Part shown: one piece after another, positions 33,281-41,369 of the stretch
Layout: each line of letters begins with the position of its first letter
How positions within the stretch are numbered: position 1 is the stretch's first letter
DNA from: Clostridiaceae bacterium
GTDB taxonomy: Bacteria; Bacillota; Clostridia; Oscillospirales; Acutalibacteraceae
Reading direction: 5' to 3'
NCBI GenBank assembly: GCA_016295355.1
Contig: JAEDLK010000001.1
Span: forward strand, 1 to 64,000
DNA: 64,000 nt
Program-made: the position numbers and the translations under genes
Notes under the pieces: model-generated
The model's input: the letters and a program-made list of their open reading frames with translations, nothing else
Told to the model about the DNA's origin: nothing
Databases searched by the model: none

Positions 33281-34873
33281 TCATAATGACAACAGTCCGG
33301 CCAAAGCCTGTTTTAACCTGACCAAGTCGGCCGTATCGACCGAACCGTTCCCGTCAAGATCACCGTTTGATAACCGTTCTTTATCCACCAATCCGGCTAA
33401 AAACTGTTTAAGCAATACCAAGTCGGCCGTATCAACCTGTCCGTCACCGTTGGCATCACCGGGCATTTTCGGGTGTTCTATCTCACCGATTTTGTCTTGC
33501 CAGACGGCAAGCACCGGCCCATAAGATGCCTGCACCCATCCGTCACTCTCAAACTTTAAGTCAGCTAATTGCGATTCACTCAGCCCGGTGGCAATGTCAT
33601 CATCTACCCGGCCGTCTTTCAAATAATAGGTATTGTTTTGCACGGCGTGCTCGTTGTGCGCACTGACAGCACCGCTTTCTTCGGCCGTGCCGACAAGTGT
33701 GCCGGCAAAGTAGGCATTTTCCAGTATGCCACCCCTATTAACACCGATTAGACCGCCGGCATATCGGTCGCCCTTCACCGTTCCCTGTCCCTGGCAATCC
33801 GCCACGGTTGCGCGTTCTAAAACAGCACCGGTCAGTCCGCCGGCAACCTCACCCGACACTGTAGCGCCGGCATAGCTATAACGGATCACGCCCATATTGC
33901 AACCGCAAAGACCACCCGTCATTCTCCCGCCGGTCACCGTTCCGTCCACAAAGCATTCCTCAATGATACCTCGGTTATAACCGCACAAACCGCCGACCAG
34001 TGCATTGGATTGACCGAGACAGTCATAAGAGGATAAATCACTGTCATCCCGTCCCACAGGCGGCGTCCAAACATCCTTGGATTCGTAATCAATTGAACCG
34101 CTTGTATCAACATTGCCCGAGGCTGGCGGCACATAGATACCCAAGGTAGCCTCTACGTTCACCTGCGTAACCGCCAAACGGCAAATGGTGCCGGTGTTCA
34201 CGCCGAACAGACCCATGTACGGATAATAGGCCTTTTCAAAGGACAAGCCGGAAATCACATGGCCGTTACCGTCAAACACACCGCTGAACGGCTGGCTGTT
34301 ACAATAACCGAACGGTCTAAAGCCCTTACCATCCGGGTTAAACAGACCGCCCTCCAAAAAGTCTTCCGGCTGGAAAGCAATATCCTCCATTAACCGATAA
34401 CGGCCCGACAAATTCTCGTACACACACAGCAAATCCTCTTTGGTATACAACCGCTTAATCGAAGGTACAATCTCTTTTTGCAGTGTCACCTCATCAACCC
34501 GTGTATAGTCGGTTTCATTTGTATAAAGCTTCACCTCTAAAAGAGTGAGCTTCAAAACGCCGACATACTTGGCCGTGAGAGTTAACTCGGCCACGCCATT
34601 TTCATCGACTCCAAAGGTCAAACGATACTTAGAGAGGGCCGTATCATACACCTTTTGTTCACAATCCACCCTGGCCTTACCGTTATCGGACAGGTAAGCT
34701 ACCACATGGTCGGTTCCCGCCGGAACCGTCACAGTCAGTGCAACGGTTTGCCCGACCTCCCATTCTTCTTCGGGCAAAGTCAACCACACCGTGGGATGCT
34801 CCGCCGCGACAGCCGGGCAAAACAGACCCATCATCAAAACAAGAACCAATACCCCGGACAGAATCTTTTTCAC
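33281..34873 (-). CDS. Secreted GLUG-repeat protein with dockerin
   Basis: A 530-residue exported protein. A signal peptide (VKKILSGVLVLVLMMGLF) leads to an Ig-like region. Then come several GLUG-type repeats (GGLCGYNRGIIEECFVDG, GGLCGCNMGVIRYSY, GGLIGVNRGGILENAYF) that should build a beta-helix-like rod. The C-terminus is a type I dockerin with two repeats (GDANGDGQVDTADLVLLKQ and GDLDGNGSVDTADLVRLKQ). The start is GTG 34873, seven bases after AGGAGG; the upstream in-frame ATG would contain the RBS. No catalytic motif is visible, so it is probably adhesive or structural. Confidence 0.85.
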   Translation of the reverse strand: MKKILSGVLVLVLMMGLFCPAVAAEHPTVWLTLPEEEWEVGQTVALTVTVPAGTDHVVAYLSDNGKARVDCEQKVYDTALSKYRLTFGVDENGVAELTLTAKYVGVLKLTLLEVKLYTNETDYTRVDEVTLQKEIVPSIKRLYTKEDLLCVYENLSGRYRLMEDIAFQPEDFLEGGLFNPDGKGFRPFGYCNSQPFSGVFDGNGHVISGLSFEKAYYPYMGLFGVNTGTICRLAVTQVNVEATLGIYVPPASGNVDTSGSIDYESKDVWTPPVGRDDSDLSSYDCLGQSNALVGGLCGYNRGIIEECFVDGTVTGGRMTGGLCGCNMGVIRYSYAGATVSGEVAGGLTGAVLERATVADCQGQGTVKGDRYAGGLIGVNRGGILENAYFAGTLVGTAEESGAVSAHNEHAVQNNTYYLKDGRVDDDIATGLSESQLADLKFESDGWVQASYGPVLAVWQDKIGEIEHPKMPGDANGDGQVDTADLVLLKQFLAGLVDKERLSNGDLDGNGSVDTADLVRLKQALAGLLSL

Positions 34874-34962
34874 TCGGATTCCTCCTAAAAACATTTGTCA
34901 TTGTTTTCTCTCACCATGAGAAAACCGTTTTGTTCCTTATATTCCTCTTGCCATCCATCATA

Positions 34963-35142
34963 ATGGTTATAGATAGTCAAAACAGTAGTTAAATGCACTA
35001 TTCGACACCAAATCTTCGATTTGTCAATACCATTGCCATGAAGATAGAGGCAATGCAAAAACTTGCGTATTTGCATTTGCAAAAGCCGATAAATACGGCT
35101 TTTCAAAACGCTTTTTAGCGTTTCAATATTTAATTGTCATTA
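34963..35142 (+). repeat. Dispersed non-autonomous element, copy B
   Basis: A 180-base copy of the element at 42799-43003, lacking about 25 internal bases (the CAAATTTTC hairpin). It begins ATGGTTATAGATAGTCAAAA and ends TTTAATTGTCATTA. Flanking 5-mers are TCATA (34958-34962) and TCACA (35143-35147), an imperfect target duplication. The right 5-mer includes the stop codon of the cohesin-dockerin gene, so the element landed exactly at the end of that gene. It fills most of the gap to the GLUG-dockerin gene. Confidence 0.85.
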
Positions 35143-35754
35143 TCACAGCAACCCGGCCAGGCATTTTTTCATCAGCACCAAATCAGCCGTATCCACCGTG
35201 CCGTCTTTGTTCAAATCCGCTTGATCAACAGGCAATGCGTTAATCAAACCGGCCAGATTCTTTTTCATCAACACCAAATCGGCTGTATCAAAAAATTCAT
35301 CACCGTTCACATCTCCGCCTGCCAGCGGTTGCACCGAAATCGACACCGATGCAGACGGTGCTTCGTAAATATCATGATCGGCCAAACAAACCTGTTCCAC
35401 CTTGATCACGGTATCACCGGCCGAACGGGCCATAAAGGTCAGCTCTGCCGTTTTTGATAGCTCATTGCCGACCGATGCATACAACACCATCCCACGCTCC
35501 GGCTGTGCCTGACAATCCGCACCCGAAACAAAGGTCAAAACGTCTGCATCGTAAATCACGGTAAATCCAAAAGCCTGATATGGGCGATCGCCCGATAGGG
35601 TCACCGAAAGCCGAACGGTTGACCCAACCGACAACTCTTGCTTATCGGCCGATAGCGTTGTTTGCAGCGTCGGCTCCTGTGCCTCCACGACAAAAGGCAC
35701 GCACAACAGCGACAACACCATTAGTAAAGCAATCCATCGTTTCACAGCCTTCAT
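35143..35754 (-). CDS. Small secreted cohesin-plus-dockerin protein
   Basis: A 203-residue exported protein. A signal peptide (1-25) is followed by one cohesin-like domain (about 30-140; LSVGSTVRLSVTLSG, FGFTVIYDADVLTFVSG). A C-terminal dockerin with two repeats follows (GDVNGDEFFDTADLVLMKK and ADLNKDGTVDTADLVLMKK). A single cohesin joined to a dockerin makes it an adaptor: it can bind one dockerin protein and itself be bound by another cohesin. No enzymatic part is present. The stop codon is at the edge of mobile repeat copy B. Its promoter lies at 35837-35865. Confidence 0.82.
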   Translation of the reverse strand: MKAVKRWIALLMVLSLLCVPFVVEAQEPTLQTTLSADKQELSVGSTVRLSVTLSGDRPYQAFGFTVIYDADVLTFVSGADCQAQPERGMVLYASVGNELSKTAELTFMARSAGDTVIKVEQVCLADHDIYEAPSASVSISVQPLAGGDVNGDEFFDTADLVLMKKNLAGLINALPVDQADLNKDGTVDTADLVLMKKCLAGLL

Positions 35755-35836
35755 CGTTTCCTTTCTAAAAGCGCTGTAGCCAATCAGCCTCTTTTCGGCA
35801 GACCGATTTAGATTTACACGCCCTGTCTTTTTTCTT

Positions 35837-35865
35837 ATTATATAGGATTGAGTTCAAAAAATCAA
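35837..35865 (-). promoter_or_regulatory. Promoter for the small cohesin-dockerin gene
   Basis: TTGATT and TATAAT with a 17-base spacer on the minus strand, about 83 bases before the start. Confidence 0.75.
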
Positions 35866-35968
35866 TTTCCATTTTTTTGTGAAGCCTACATTTTGGATTC
35901 GTTTCTTGCGCCATGCCGGCTTATCACCCGTTTTGTAATTGTTCCACACAACCGGCAAACGATCATCA

Positions 35969-36000
35969 TAAAAAAACAGGACAGCCAAAGCTGTCCTGTC
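35969..36000 (-). terminator. Terminator of the second cohesin-dockerin gene
   Basis: GACAGGACAGC pairs with GCTGTCCTGT around TTTG on the minus strand and is followed by seven Ts. Confidence 0.92.
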
Positions 36001-36015
36001 AAAAACATCACATGA

Positions 36016-36699
36016 TTAAATCAAGCCGGCCAACAGTTTCTTTAGATGAACCAGGTCCTGGGTATCAACCCTGCCCTCGGCATCTCCGTCAACATTGGGG
36101 TTCACCACACTCGGACTGTTCTCGTCAACCAAACCAACTAACAGCTGTTTGAAAAGAACCAGGTCCAAAGTGTCAACTTTGTCGTCACCGTTGACATCGC
36201 CCGCTTTAACAGGGGTGGGCTCACCCTCGGTCACAAGGATGGTGCAAACAGAACCGTTAATATCAATCGGATCAGCACCGTTTGTGCCGGTCGCTTCCAA
36301 ATCAACCGTTTTTGCGCCAGCCGCGGTAGCCTTGAAAGTCAACTTTGCCAAAACAACATCGGCCGTCACAGGCGTTTCGGCGGTGATGGACACAACCTTG
36401 CCTTCCAAGGTGGCCACGGTACCTTCACCGTTAGCCACGCCGGTCAAAGTCAGACCCTCGTCCGGAGTAACCGTTATGCTCAAGCCGGTAAAACCGACAT
36501 TGCCTAAAACCTTCAAATCAACTGTTACAGTGGCATCCTTAGCAACCGTTGCATCTGCAAAATATACATTGGCCTCACCGAAGATATCCCCGGCGGAGAT
36601 CTGCCCGTCATCGGTCTTTAGAGAAAATGCCGAGGCCCCAATAGCAGCCGAGCTGATCAGCATAACCATAACCAATAATATCGCTAACCATTTTTTCAT
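36016..36699 (-). CDS. Small secreted cohesin-plus-dockerin protein (second)
   Basis: A 227-residue exported protein with a signal peptide (1-24). One cohesin-like domain (about 45-160; DATVTVDLKVLGNVGFTGLS, VLAKLTFKATAAG) is followed by a dockerin. The two repeats are GDVNGDDKVDTLDLVLFKQ and DGDAEGRVDTQDLVHLKKL; the second has an odd calcium loop with an insertion. Architecture matches the neighbour at 35143, but sequence identity looks low, so they are old paralogues. It has its own promoter and terminator. Likely an adaptor in a cohesin-dockerin network. Confidence 0.8.
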   Translation of the reverse strand: MKKWLAILLVMVMLISSAAIGASAFSLKTDDGQISAGDIFGEANVYFADATVAKDATVTVDLKVLGNVGFTGLSITVTPDEGLTLTGVANGEGTVATLEGKVVSITAETPVTADVVLAKLTFKATAAGAKTVDLEATGTNGADPIDINGSVCTILVTEGEPTPVKAGDVNGDDKVDTLDLVLFKQLLVGLVDENSPSVVNPNVDGDAEGRVDTQDLVHLKKLLAGLI

Positions 36700-36754
36700 A
36701 AAAACACCATCCTAAATATCCTTTTTGCACAAATCGGACAACTTTACAAGTGAT

Positions 36755-36783
36755 AGTTTAGCACAATCTATGATATTTGTCAA
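36755..36783 (-). promoter_or_regulatory. Promoter for the second cohesin-dockerin gene
   Basis: TTGACA and TAAACT with a 17-base spacer on the minus strand. Confidence 0.78.
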
Positions 36784-36846
36784 TCCTTGTTTTTATGGTT
36801 TAGCAAAACATTTTTACGGCTTTTTCGTCGCTTTTAAGTCCCCTAC

Positions 36847-36874
36847 TTGATTTTTTGACAAATTGCACTATAAT
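36847..36874 (+). promoter_or_regulatory. Promoter for the aldolase gene
   Basis: TTGATT and TATAAT with a 16-base spacer. A TTGACA at 36855 has no well-spaced -10 partner. Confidence 0.6.
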
Positions 36875-36902
36875 ATAATGGCAAAGGAAAGGAGTACCTA
36901 TT

Positions 36903-37736
36903 ATGTTAGTAAATTTGAATGGCGTTTTGCCACAGGCAAAGAAAAACGGTTACGGCGTGGGCTTGTTTAACACCGTTAACCTGGAAATGGCCCAGGGCGT
37001 TATCCGAGCGGCCGAAGAAAGCCGTTCGCCCATCATCATCGGCTCGGCCGAAATTCTGTTAGGTTGTTCCTCTTTGGCGGAATTAGCCGGTATGCTGTTG
37101 CCTATGGCCAAGTCTGCCACCGTCCCGGTGGTTTTGCATTATGACCACGGTCTGACCGAAGAGAAGGTTAAGGAAGCTATTTCTTTGGGCTTTTCTTCTG
37201 TTATGTACGATTGCTCTACCAAGGACTATGAAGAAAATGTCCGCGCCGTGCGCGATATTGTGGAATACGCTCATGCGCGTGGCGTAACAGTCGAGGGTGA
37301 GCTCGGTCATGTCGGATCCAATGCCGATGACCAAGACGGCAGTATTTATACCGACCCGGATCAGGCTCGTGATTTTGTGGAGCGCACCGGCGTGGATGCG
37401 CTGGCTGTTGCTATCGGCACCGCTCACGGCGACTACAAATCCACCCCCAAGCTGGCTCTGGACATTTTGGGTGACATTGCCGCCAAGGTTTCGGTTCCAC
37501 TCGTATTGCACGGCGGCAGTGGTTTAAGCGATGATGACTTCCGCAACTGCATTAAAAGCGGCATTTCCAAAATCAACATCTTTACCGATTTGAATAAAGC
37601 CGCCGCCAAGGCCGCTTATGACGGTTACAAGGCCGGCTGTGGTTATACCGATGTCATGCCGCAGATGACCGAAGCCGTTAAAAAGGCAGCCCTTGAAAAA
37701 ATGGCTGTTTTTGATTCAGGTAAATGGGGCCGGTAA
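36903..37736 (+). CDS. Class II fructose-bisphosphate (ketose-bisphosphate) aldolase
   Basis: Zinc-dependent aldolase of 277 residues, cytoplasmic. Metal and substrate motifs are present: HYDHGLTEE, GELGHVG, GTAHGDYKS and HGGSGLSDDDF. The family includes Fba, GatY (tagatose-1,6-bisphosphate) and KbaY, which cannot be separated by eye. As no other aldolase is in view, fructose-bisphosphate is the default guess. It has its own promoter. AAGGAG precedes ATG by 7 bases. Downstream, 37737-37937 holds small hairpins (such as GCAAGGACGCCTTGC) but no gene I recognise. Confidence 0.9.
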   Translation: MLVNLNGVLPQAKKNGYGVGLFNTVNLEMAQGVIRAAEESRSPIIIGSAEILLGCSSLAELAGMLLPMAKSATVPVVLHYDHGLTEEKVKEAISLGFSSVMYDCSTKDYEENVRAVRDIVEYAHARGVTVEGELGHVGSNADDQDGSIYTDPDQARDFVERTGVDALAVAIGTAHGDYKSTPKLALDILGDIAAKVSVPLVLHGGSGLSDDDFRNCIKSGISKINIFTDLNKAAAKAAYDGYKAGCGYTDVMPQMTEAVKKAALEKMAVFDSGKWGR

Positions 37737-37937
37737 TTGGCAAAGCATCCGCAAGGACGCCTTGCCGTGCAATGCTCCCTTGCGGGTGGATGAAATAGAC
37801 TGCGCCATGCAAAATACGCCTGCGGCGTGCGAAATCGCTGCGGCGGTAGGTGGATTTTATTTCTCCTTTTTAAGCCTATTCTTTCACTTTTTTGACTTTG
37901 TTCACACAGAGTCCCTTCTTGTATTACTATATAACGA

Positions 37938-37979
37938 TACCGACTGAAAAAGGTTTATTCCCTTTCTTCAGTCGGTATT
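37938..37979. terminator. Convergent terminator between aldolase and nucleotidyltransferase genes
   Basis: ATACCGACTGAA pairs with TTCAGTCGGTAT around 18 bases; a T-rich stretch follows on the plus strand. Confidence 0.75.
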
Positions 37980-38041
37980 TCTGTTGCCTCAAAACAAATC
38001 CGATTGTACATCCGCCCGCTTATCGGCAGTGCCTATAGCTG

Positions 38042-38914
38042 TCAAATGCCGTCATACAAACCGGCATCCATCATAGCACAAACCGCCTTGACAACCGGCT
38101 CCTTATCCTCTTTATAGGTGACGCCGTACCACTTATCCTCGGCCACCATCACGCCCGCCTTTTTAGTACCGTCCTTAATCAAACCGTCCACCACGGATGG
38201 CAGGTAAAACTCCGCCTTCGGCACGGTTCTTTTTTCATCCAAAAAGCGCTTAAAATCACGAGCTAAATAGGTGAAAATATCGGGTGTAAAGCCCCACATA
38301 TTCATAGATACCACCGTGTCGGGCGAAAGGCTGACCGTTCCGTCGGGTGTATCGGCAGTACAGTCGGCATGAATGGCCGTGTATTCCTTAACATCCAGTA
38401 AAAAGCCATTCTCCACCTTGCAAACGCCGCGGGAAACCGTTCCGTTGTCGGTAATGGTGTTGGCCAAGCGGAAACCGACCATGCAGAAATTGTCCCGGTC
38501 TTGACACAACCGTTCGTAAATCTGTCGGAAGGCAGACTGTCCGTAATAATCGTCGGCATTGATCACGGCAAACGGCTCATGCACCACCGAGGCACAGCAC
38601 AAAACCGCATGGCCGGTACCCCACGGCTTGGTGCGACCGTCAGGCACTTCATACCCCTTTGGCAAACTATCGACCTCTTGGAACGCATACTCAACCTTCA
38701 CCTTTTGGGCAATTCGATTGCCGACCAACCGCTTAAAGTCGTCTTCGATTTCATGCTTAATAACAAAGACCAGCTTATTAAAACCGGCCTTGACGGCATC
38801 ATAAACCGAAAAGTCCAAAATCACTTCGCCGTTTTTGCCGATGGGCTCTAATTGCTTAAGTCCGCCGAATCGGCTGCCCATGCCGGCCGCCATCACAACC
38901 AATGTCGCATCCAT
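38042..38914 (-). CDS. Sugar-phosphate nucleotidyltransferase family protein
   Basis: GT-A-type nucleotidyltransferase of about 290 residues that would make an NDP-sugar. The N-terminal signature MAAGMGSRFGGLKQLEPIG matches the GxGxR nucleotide loop, and VINADDYYG supplies metal-binding aspartates. It differs from GalU and RfbA in the middle part, so base and sugar specificity are open. The start is uncertain by two codons (ATG 38914 or 38920); AGGA spacing favours 38914. It lies 30 bases downstream of the sugar transferase gene and is probably in the same glycan operon. Confidence 0.85.
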   Translation of the reverse strand: MDATLVVMAAGMGSRFGGLKQLEPIGKNGEVILDFSVYDAVKAGFNKLVFVIKHEIEDDFKRLVGNRIAQKVKVEYAFQEVDSLPKGYEVPDGRTKPWGTGHAVLCCASVVHEPFAVINADDYYGQSAFRQIYERLCQDRDNFCMVGFRLANTITDNGTVSRGVCKVENGFLLDVKEYTAIHADCTADTPDGTVSLSPDTVVSMNMWGFTPDIFTYLARDFKRFLDEKRTVPKAEFYLPSVVDGLIKDGTKKAGVMVAEDKWYGVTYKEDKEPVVKAVCAMMDAGLYDGI

Positions 38915-38943
38915 TTTCATTTTCCTAACCGCAGTCCTTTCCG

Positions 38944-40290
38944 TTATTGCCTTTTGGGGGCGTTTTCGTCAAAGCCCTCTGTGCTTTCCTTCATAAAGAG
39001 GATTTTAACAGTCATAAGCAACAGTTTCATATCCATAAAAATAGAATACTGCTCAATATAAATCAAATCCAGCTTCAGCTTGTCCTCCGGGCTGGTGTTA
39101 TACTTGCCGTATACCTGTGCGTAGCCGGTCAAGCCGCCCTTAACCCGATGCCGCAAATCAAAGTCGGGATACTTGCGAACATAATCGTACACATTTTCCA
39201 CGCGCTCTGGTCGGGGGCCGACCAACGACATATCGCCGCGCAAAACATTAAATAACTGCGGCAATTCATCCAACCGGCACGGACGAATGATTTTTCCCAC
39301 CGGGGTGATGCGGTCATCGTCGTTTACAGCCTTTTGAGCGCCGTTCTTTTCGGCATCCACCACCATGGAACGGAATTTCAGCACATTAAAAATCTTACCG
39401 TCCTTGGTGACACGATTTTGCTTAAACAGCACCGGCCCGCGATCGCACAGCTTAATAGCCACTGCTGTAATGAGCATGATCGGAGATGTCAGCGCAATGC
39501 CAACCGCCGAAATCAGCAAATCAAAGAAGCGTTTTACCAGCTCCTGTTCGGGCCGTAAGCCCCGATTATGACACATGAGAAGCGGTGTATCCACAATTTG
39601 AATCTGGTCGGCATTCCGAATGATGACATCGGTGCTGGACGGCAAAATGTAAATTCGCTTTCTATGGCTGTAACAGTAGTGCAACAGCTCGTTTTTCTGT
39701 TCCTTATTAAACTCACACAAAAGCACGGCCTCGTACCGGTCAATCAGCTGTTTGATCTCCTCTGTGGAGCTTCGATTGACCGACACGCCCCGTTCGACGG
39801 CAAACCGTGCCGGTATCTTGGCCATTTTTCGGACAATGGCGCGACCCTCATCATCATCGCTGAACACCGCCAGCATTTTCCGGGGAGCGTACAACCGAAA
39901 ATAAATGGTGTTGGCGCAATAAGAGCCAATACAAATCACCCCGATTTGATACAACACACCCCCGATAAACGGAATGGGGGGCACCAATCGGCGTGCAATC
40001 AGCGACAACTCCATGTACATTAAAACATTGGAAAAGAAAGCCGAAAGAGATAAACTGTATATGATTTCATGCAACCGATTTATACCAACATGAAAGCCAC
40101 CGTACAATTCGGCAAATAAGATGAATAAAAATAAATAGGAAAACAAAACCACCCAGTTGCCACGCAAGCTGTAAATGGTTTCACTGTAACAATTATACCA
40201 AACCGCAATAAAACCAAGCGTCATAGCCACAACGATCATGACCTTTACAATCGTCATAACCGATTTTCGCATTTTAATTAAAAAACTCAT
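38944..40290 (-). CDS. Initiating sugar-phosphate transferase (polyprenyl glycosylphosphotransferase)
   Basis: Membrane enzyme that loads the first sugar phosphate onto undecaprenyl phosphate for an exopolysaccharide or teichoic-like glycan. The 448-residue protein has several N-terminal membrane helices, a CoA-binding-like middle domain, one more membrane segment, and the conserved catalytic domain: FRSMVVDAEKNG, LDELPQLFNVLRGDMSLVGP and GLTGYAQVYGKYN. The start is ATG 40290 with CGGAG seven bases upstream. The open frame extends 85 codons further, but that part is not protein-like and follows no RBS. Transcription probably starts near 40599. Confidence 0.9.
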   Translation of the reverse strand: MSFLIKMRKSVMTIVKVMIVVAMTLGFIAVWYNCYSETIYSLRGNWVVLFSYLFLFILFAELYGGFHVGINRLHEIIYSLSLSAFFSNVLMYMELSLIARRLVPPIPFIGGVLYQIGVICIGSYCANTIYFRLYAPRKMLAVFSDDDEGRAIVRKMAKIPARFAVERGVSVNRSSTEEIKQLIDRYEAVLLCEFNKEQKNELLHYCYSHRKRIYILPSSTDVIIRNADQIQIVDTPLLMCHNRGLRPEQELVKRFFDLLISAVGIALTSPIMLITAVAIKLCDRGPVLFKQNRVTKDGKIFNVLKFRSMVVDAEKNGAQKAVNDDDRITPVGKIIRPCRLDELPQLFNVLRGDMSLVGPRPERVENVYDYVRKYPDFDLRHRVKGGLTGYAQVYGKYNTSPEDKLKLDLIYIEQYSIFMDMKLLLMTVKILFMKESTEGFDENAPKRQ

Positions 40291-40599
40291 GCTTTTCTCC
40301 GAAGCTGTCCCATGAATTAAAGAGTGTCGAACCCATACGGTTTCGCTCGCGGTCTTTTCCGTACGGCTTTGCGTTGTTTTTGCAAGGTGACAACCCTGCT
40401 GCAAATTCACAGCATAGCCACACAAAAACCGTCGGCAAAGAATCAGCTTGCCCATTGAAAAGGTTTTGTTTTCACTAAGCCCGGCCGTGCCGCCATACGG
40501 CGCGTATGACAAGTGTGAAGGCAAAGCGAAACGATCAATAATCATTTGTAAGGCATATGTGTTTGTCTCTCTTTAACTGACAGAACCGTTTTTCTTTGT
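40291..40599 (-). promoter_or_regulatory. Long 5' leader of the sugar transferase mRNA
   Basis: About 310 bases separate the likely transcription start from ATG 40290. The stretch contains short inverted repeats such as CCGTACGG and CCGTATGG/CCGTGCC, but no terminator and no riboswitch class I know. It may be a structured regulatory leader or simply a long untranslated region. Confidence 0.35.
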
Positions 40600-40605
40600 A
40601 TCTAT

Positions 40606-40633
40606 AGTATAACCGTTTCTGTCATTTTGTCAA
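40606..40633 (-). promoter_or_regulatory. Promoter for the sugar transferase gene
   Basis: TTGACA and TATACT with a 16-base spacer on the minus strand. Confidence 0.75.
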
Positions 40634-40654
40634 GCAAAAAGGAGGTCTTAATCC

Positions 40655-41236
40655 GTGCTATCCTTTCTGGTTTGTCGCCTGAAGCCCCGTGCAACATGGC
40701 TTGAAAAATGGCATTTAACGCCTAACAGCACCTTGACGCTTGACCGTTATTCCGGCCGTTTCGGTCAAATCGATGGCTACACGCTGACCGCATTTCGACC
40801 CGACAATCGAGCCGTCGGGCGTATCAAACGCAGTGTTGATGCCTTACACGACTGCAGTGAGGCAATATCACCGTCATATCTGCGAGAGCTGGCTTTGGCT
40901 CGCTGTCTTCAAGCCGGCAAAAAGAAACAACTGCGACAAATCTATCTGTCCTTTCCCGTGACACCGGAGGAAATGTTGCCTTTGTGTCAGATTTTTCAAA
41001 CGGTTTATTATGGTGAGAAATCAACAACCGAGCGCTATTTGGATTTATACGCCCGATGCGGCACCCTGCCCCGCCCCTGCCTGATACCACCGCCTGGCGT
41101 TGCTGTCATCAAACCCGCCGATGCCTTAACACGCATCATCCTGCCGACGGAATTAGCCGACATCTGCCCTAAGGAGTGCCCGCCGATTTTATTTGCCGGA
41201 TGGTTATTTGAAGAAAACGGTCACTTACTTGTCTAA
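40655..41236 (+). CDS. Hypothetical protein
   Basis: A 193-residue soluble, basic protein that I do not recognise. It starts at GTG 40655, nine bases after GGAGG. The sequence has VGRIKRSVDALHDCSEAISP, a helical part with AGKKKQLRQIYLSFPVTP, and a Pro/Cys-rich stretch (PRPCLIPPPG). No signal peptide, membrane segment or known motif is seen. It is divergent from the sugar transferase and convergent with the Mrp gene. Codon use looks like its neighbours, so it is probably a real lineage-specific gene. Confidence 0.65.
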   Translation: MLSFLVCRLKPRATWLEKWHLTPNSTLTLDRYSGRFGQIDGYTLTAFRPDNRAVGRIKRSVDALHDCSEAISPSYLRELALARCLQAGKKKQLRQIYLSFPVTPEEMLPLCQIFQTVYYGEKSTTERYLDLYARCGTLPRPCLIPPPGVAVIKPADALTRIILPTELADICPKECPPILFAGWLFEENGHLLV

Positions 41237-41245
41237 AAAAGAAAC

Positions 41246-41293
41246 CCCCGTAAGCCTGCCTTGTACCAATCGGTACAGCGCATTTTTACGGGG
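41246..41293. terminator. Possible convergent terminator
   Basis: CCCCGTAA pairs with TTACGGGG around a loop that contains its own GTACC/GGTAC hairpin. T tracts are weak. Confidence 0.4.
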
Positions 41294-41369
41294 TGCTGAT
41301 ATCTTTAACAAAAAACAAACTTTATACCGCCTGTCCATCAACGGCTCGGCCTGTCCTGTCAGCCGTCTG

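Noticed and set aside
34874..34894. ATG start for the GLUG-dockerin protein
   Set aside because: AGGAGG lies after this ATG and 7 bases before GTG 34873, which also starts the signal peptide properly.
36855..36860. TTGACA upstream of the aldolase as -35 box
   Set aside because: No -10 box lies at 16-18 bases; the TTGATT/TATAAT pair slightly upstream fits better.
37693..37947. Open frame after the aldolase gene
   Set aside because: It overlaps the aldolase end, has no RBS and its residues resemble no protein family; the region holds small hairpins only.
40315..40345. GGTTCGA on the minus strand as part of a tRNA T-arm
   Set aside because: The flanks do not pair as a T stem and no acceptor or anticodon arm can be built. 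I found no tRNA or rRNA gene in the window.
40291..40545. In-frame N-terminal extension of 85 residues for the sugar transferase
   Set aside because: No RBS precedes its ATG, the residues do not resemble a domain, and ATG 40290 has a good RBS and starts at the expected point of the family.
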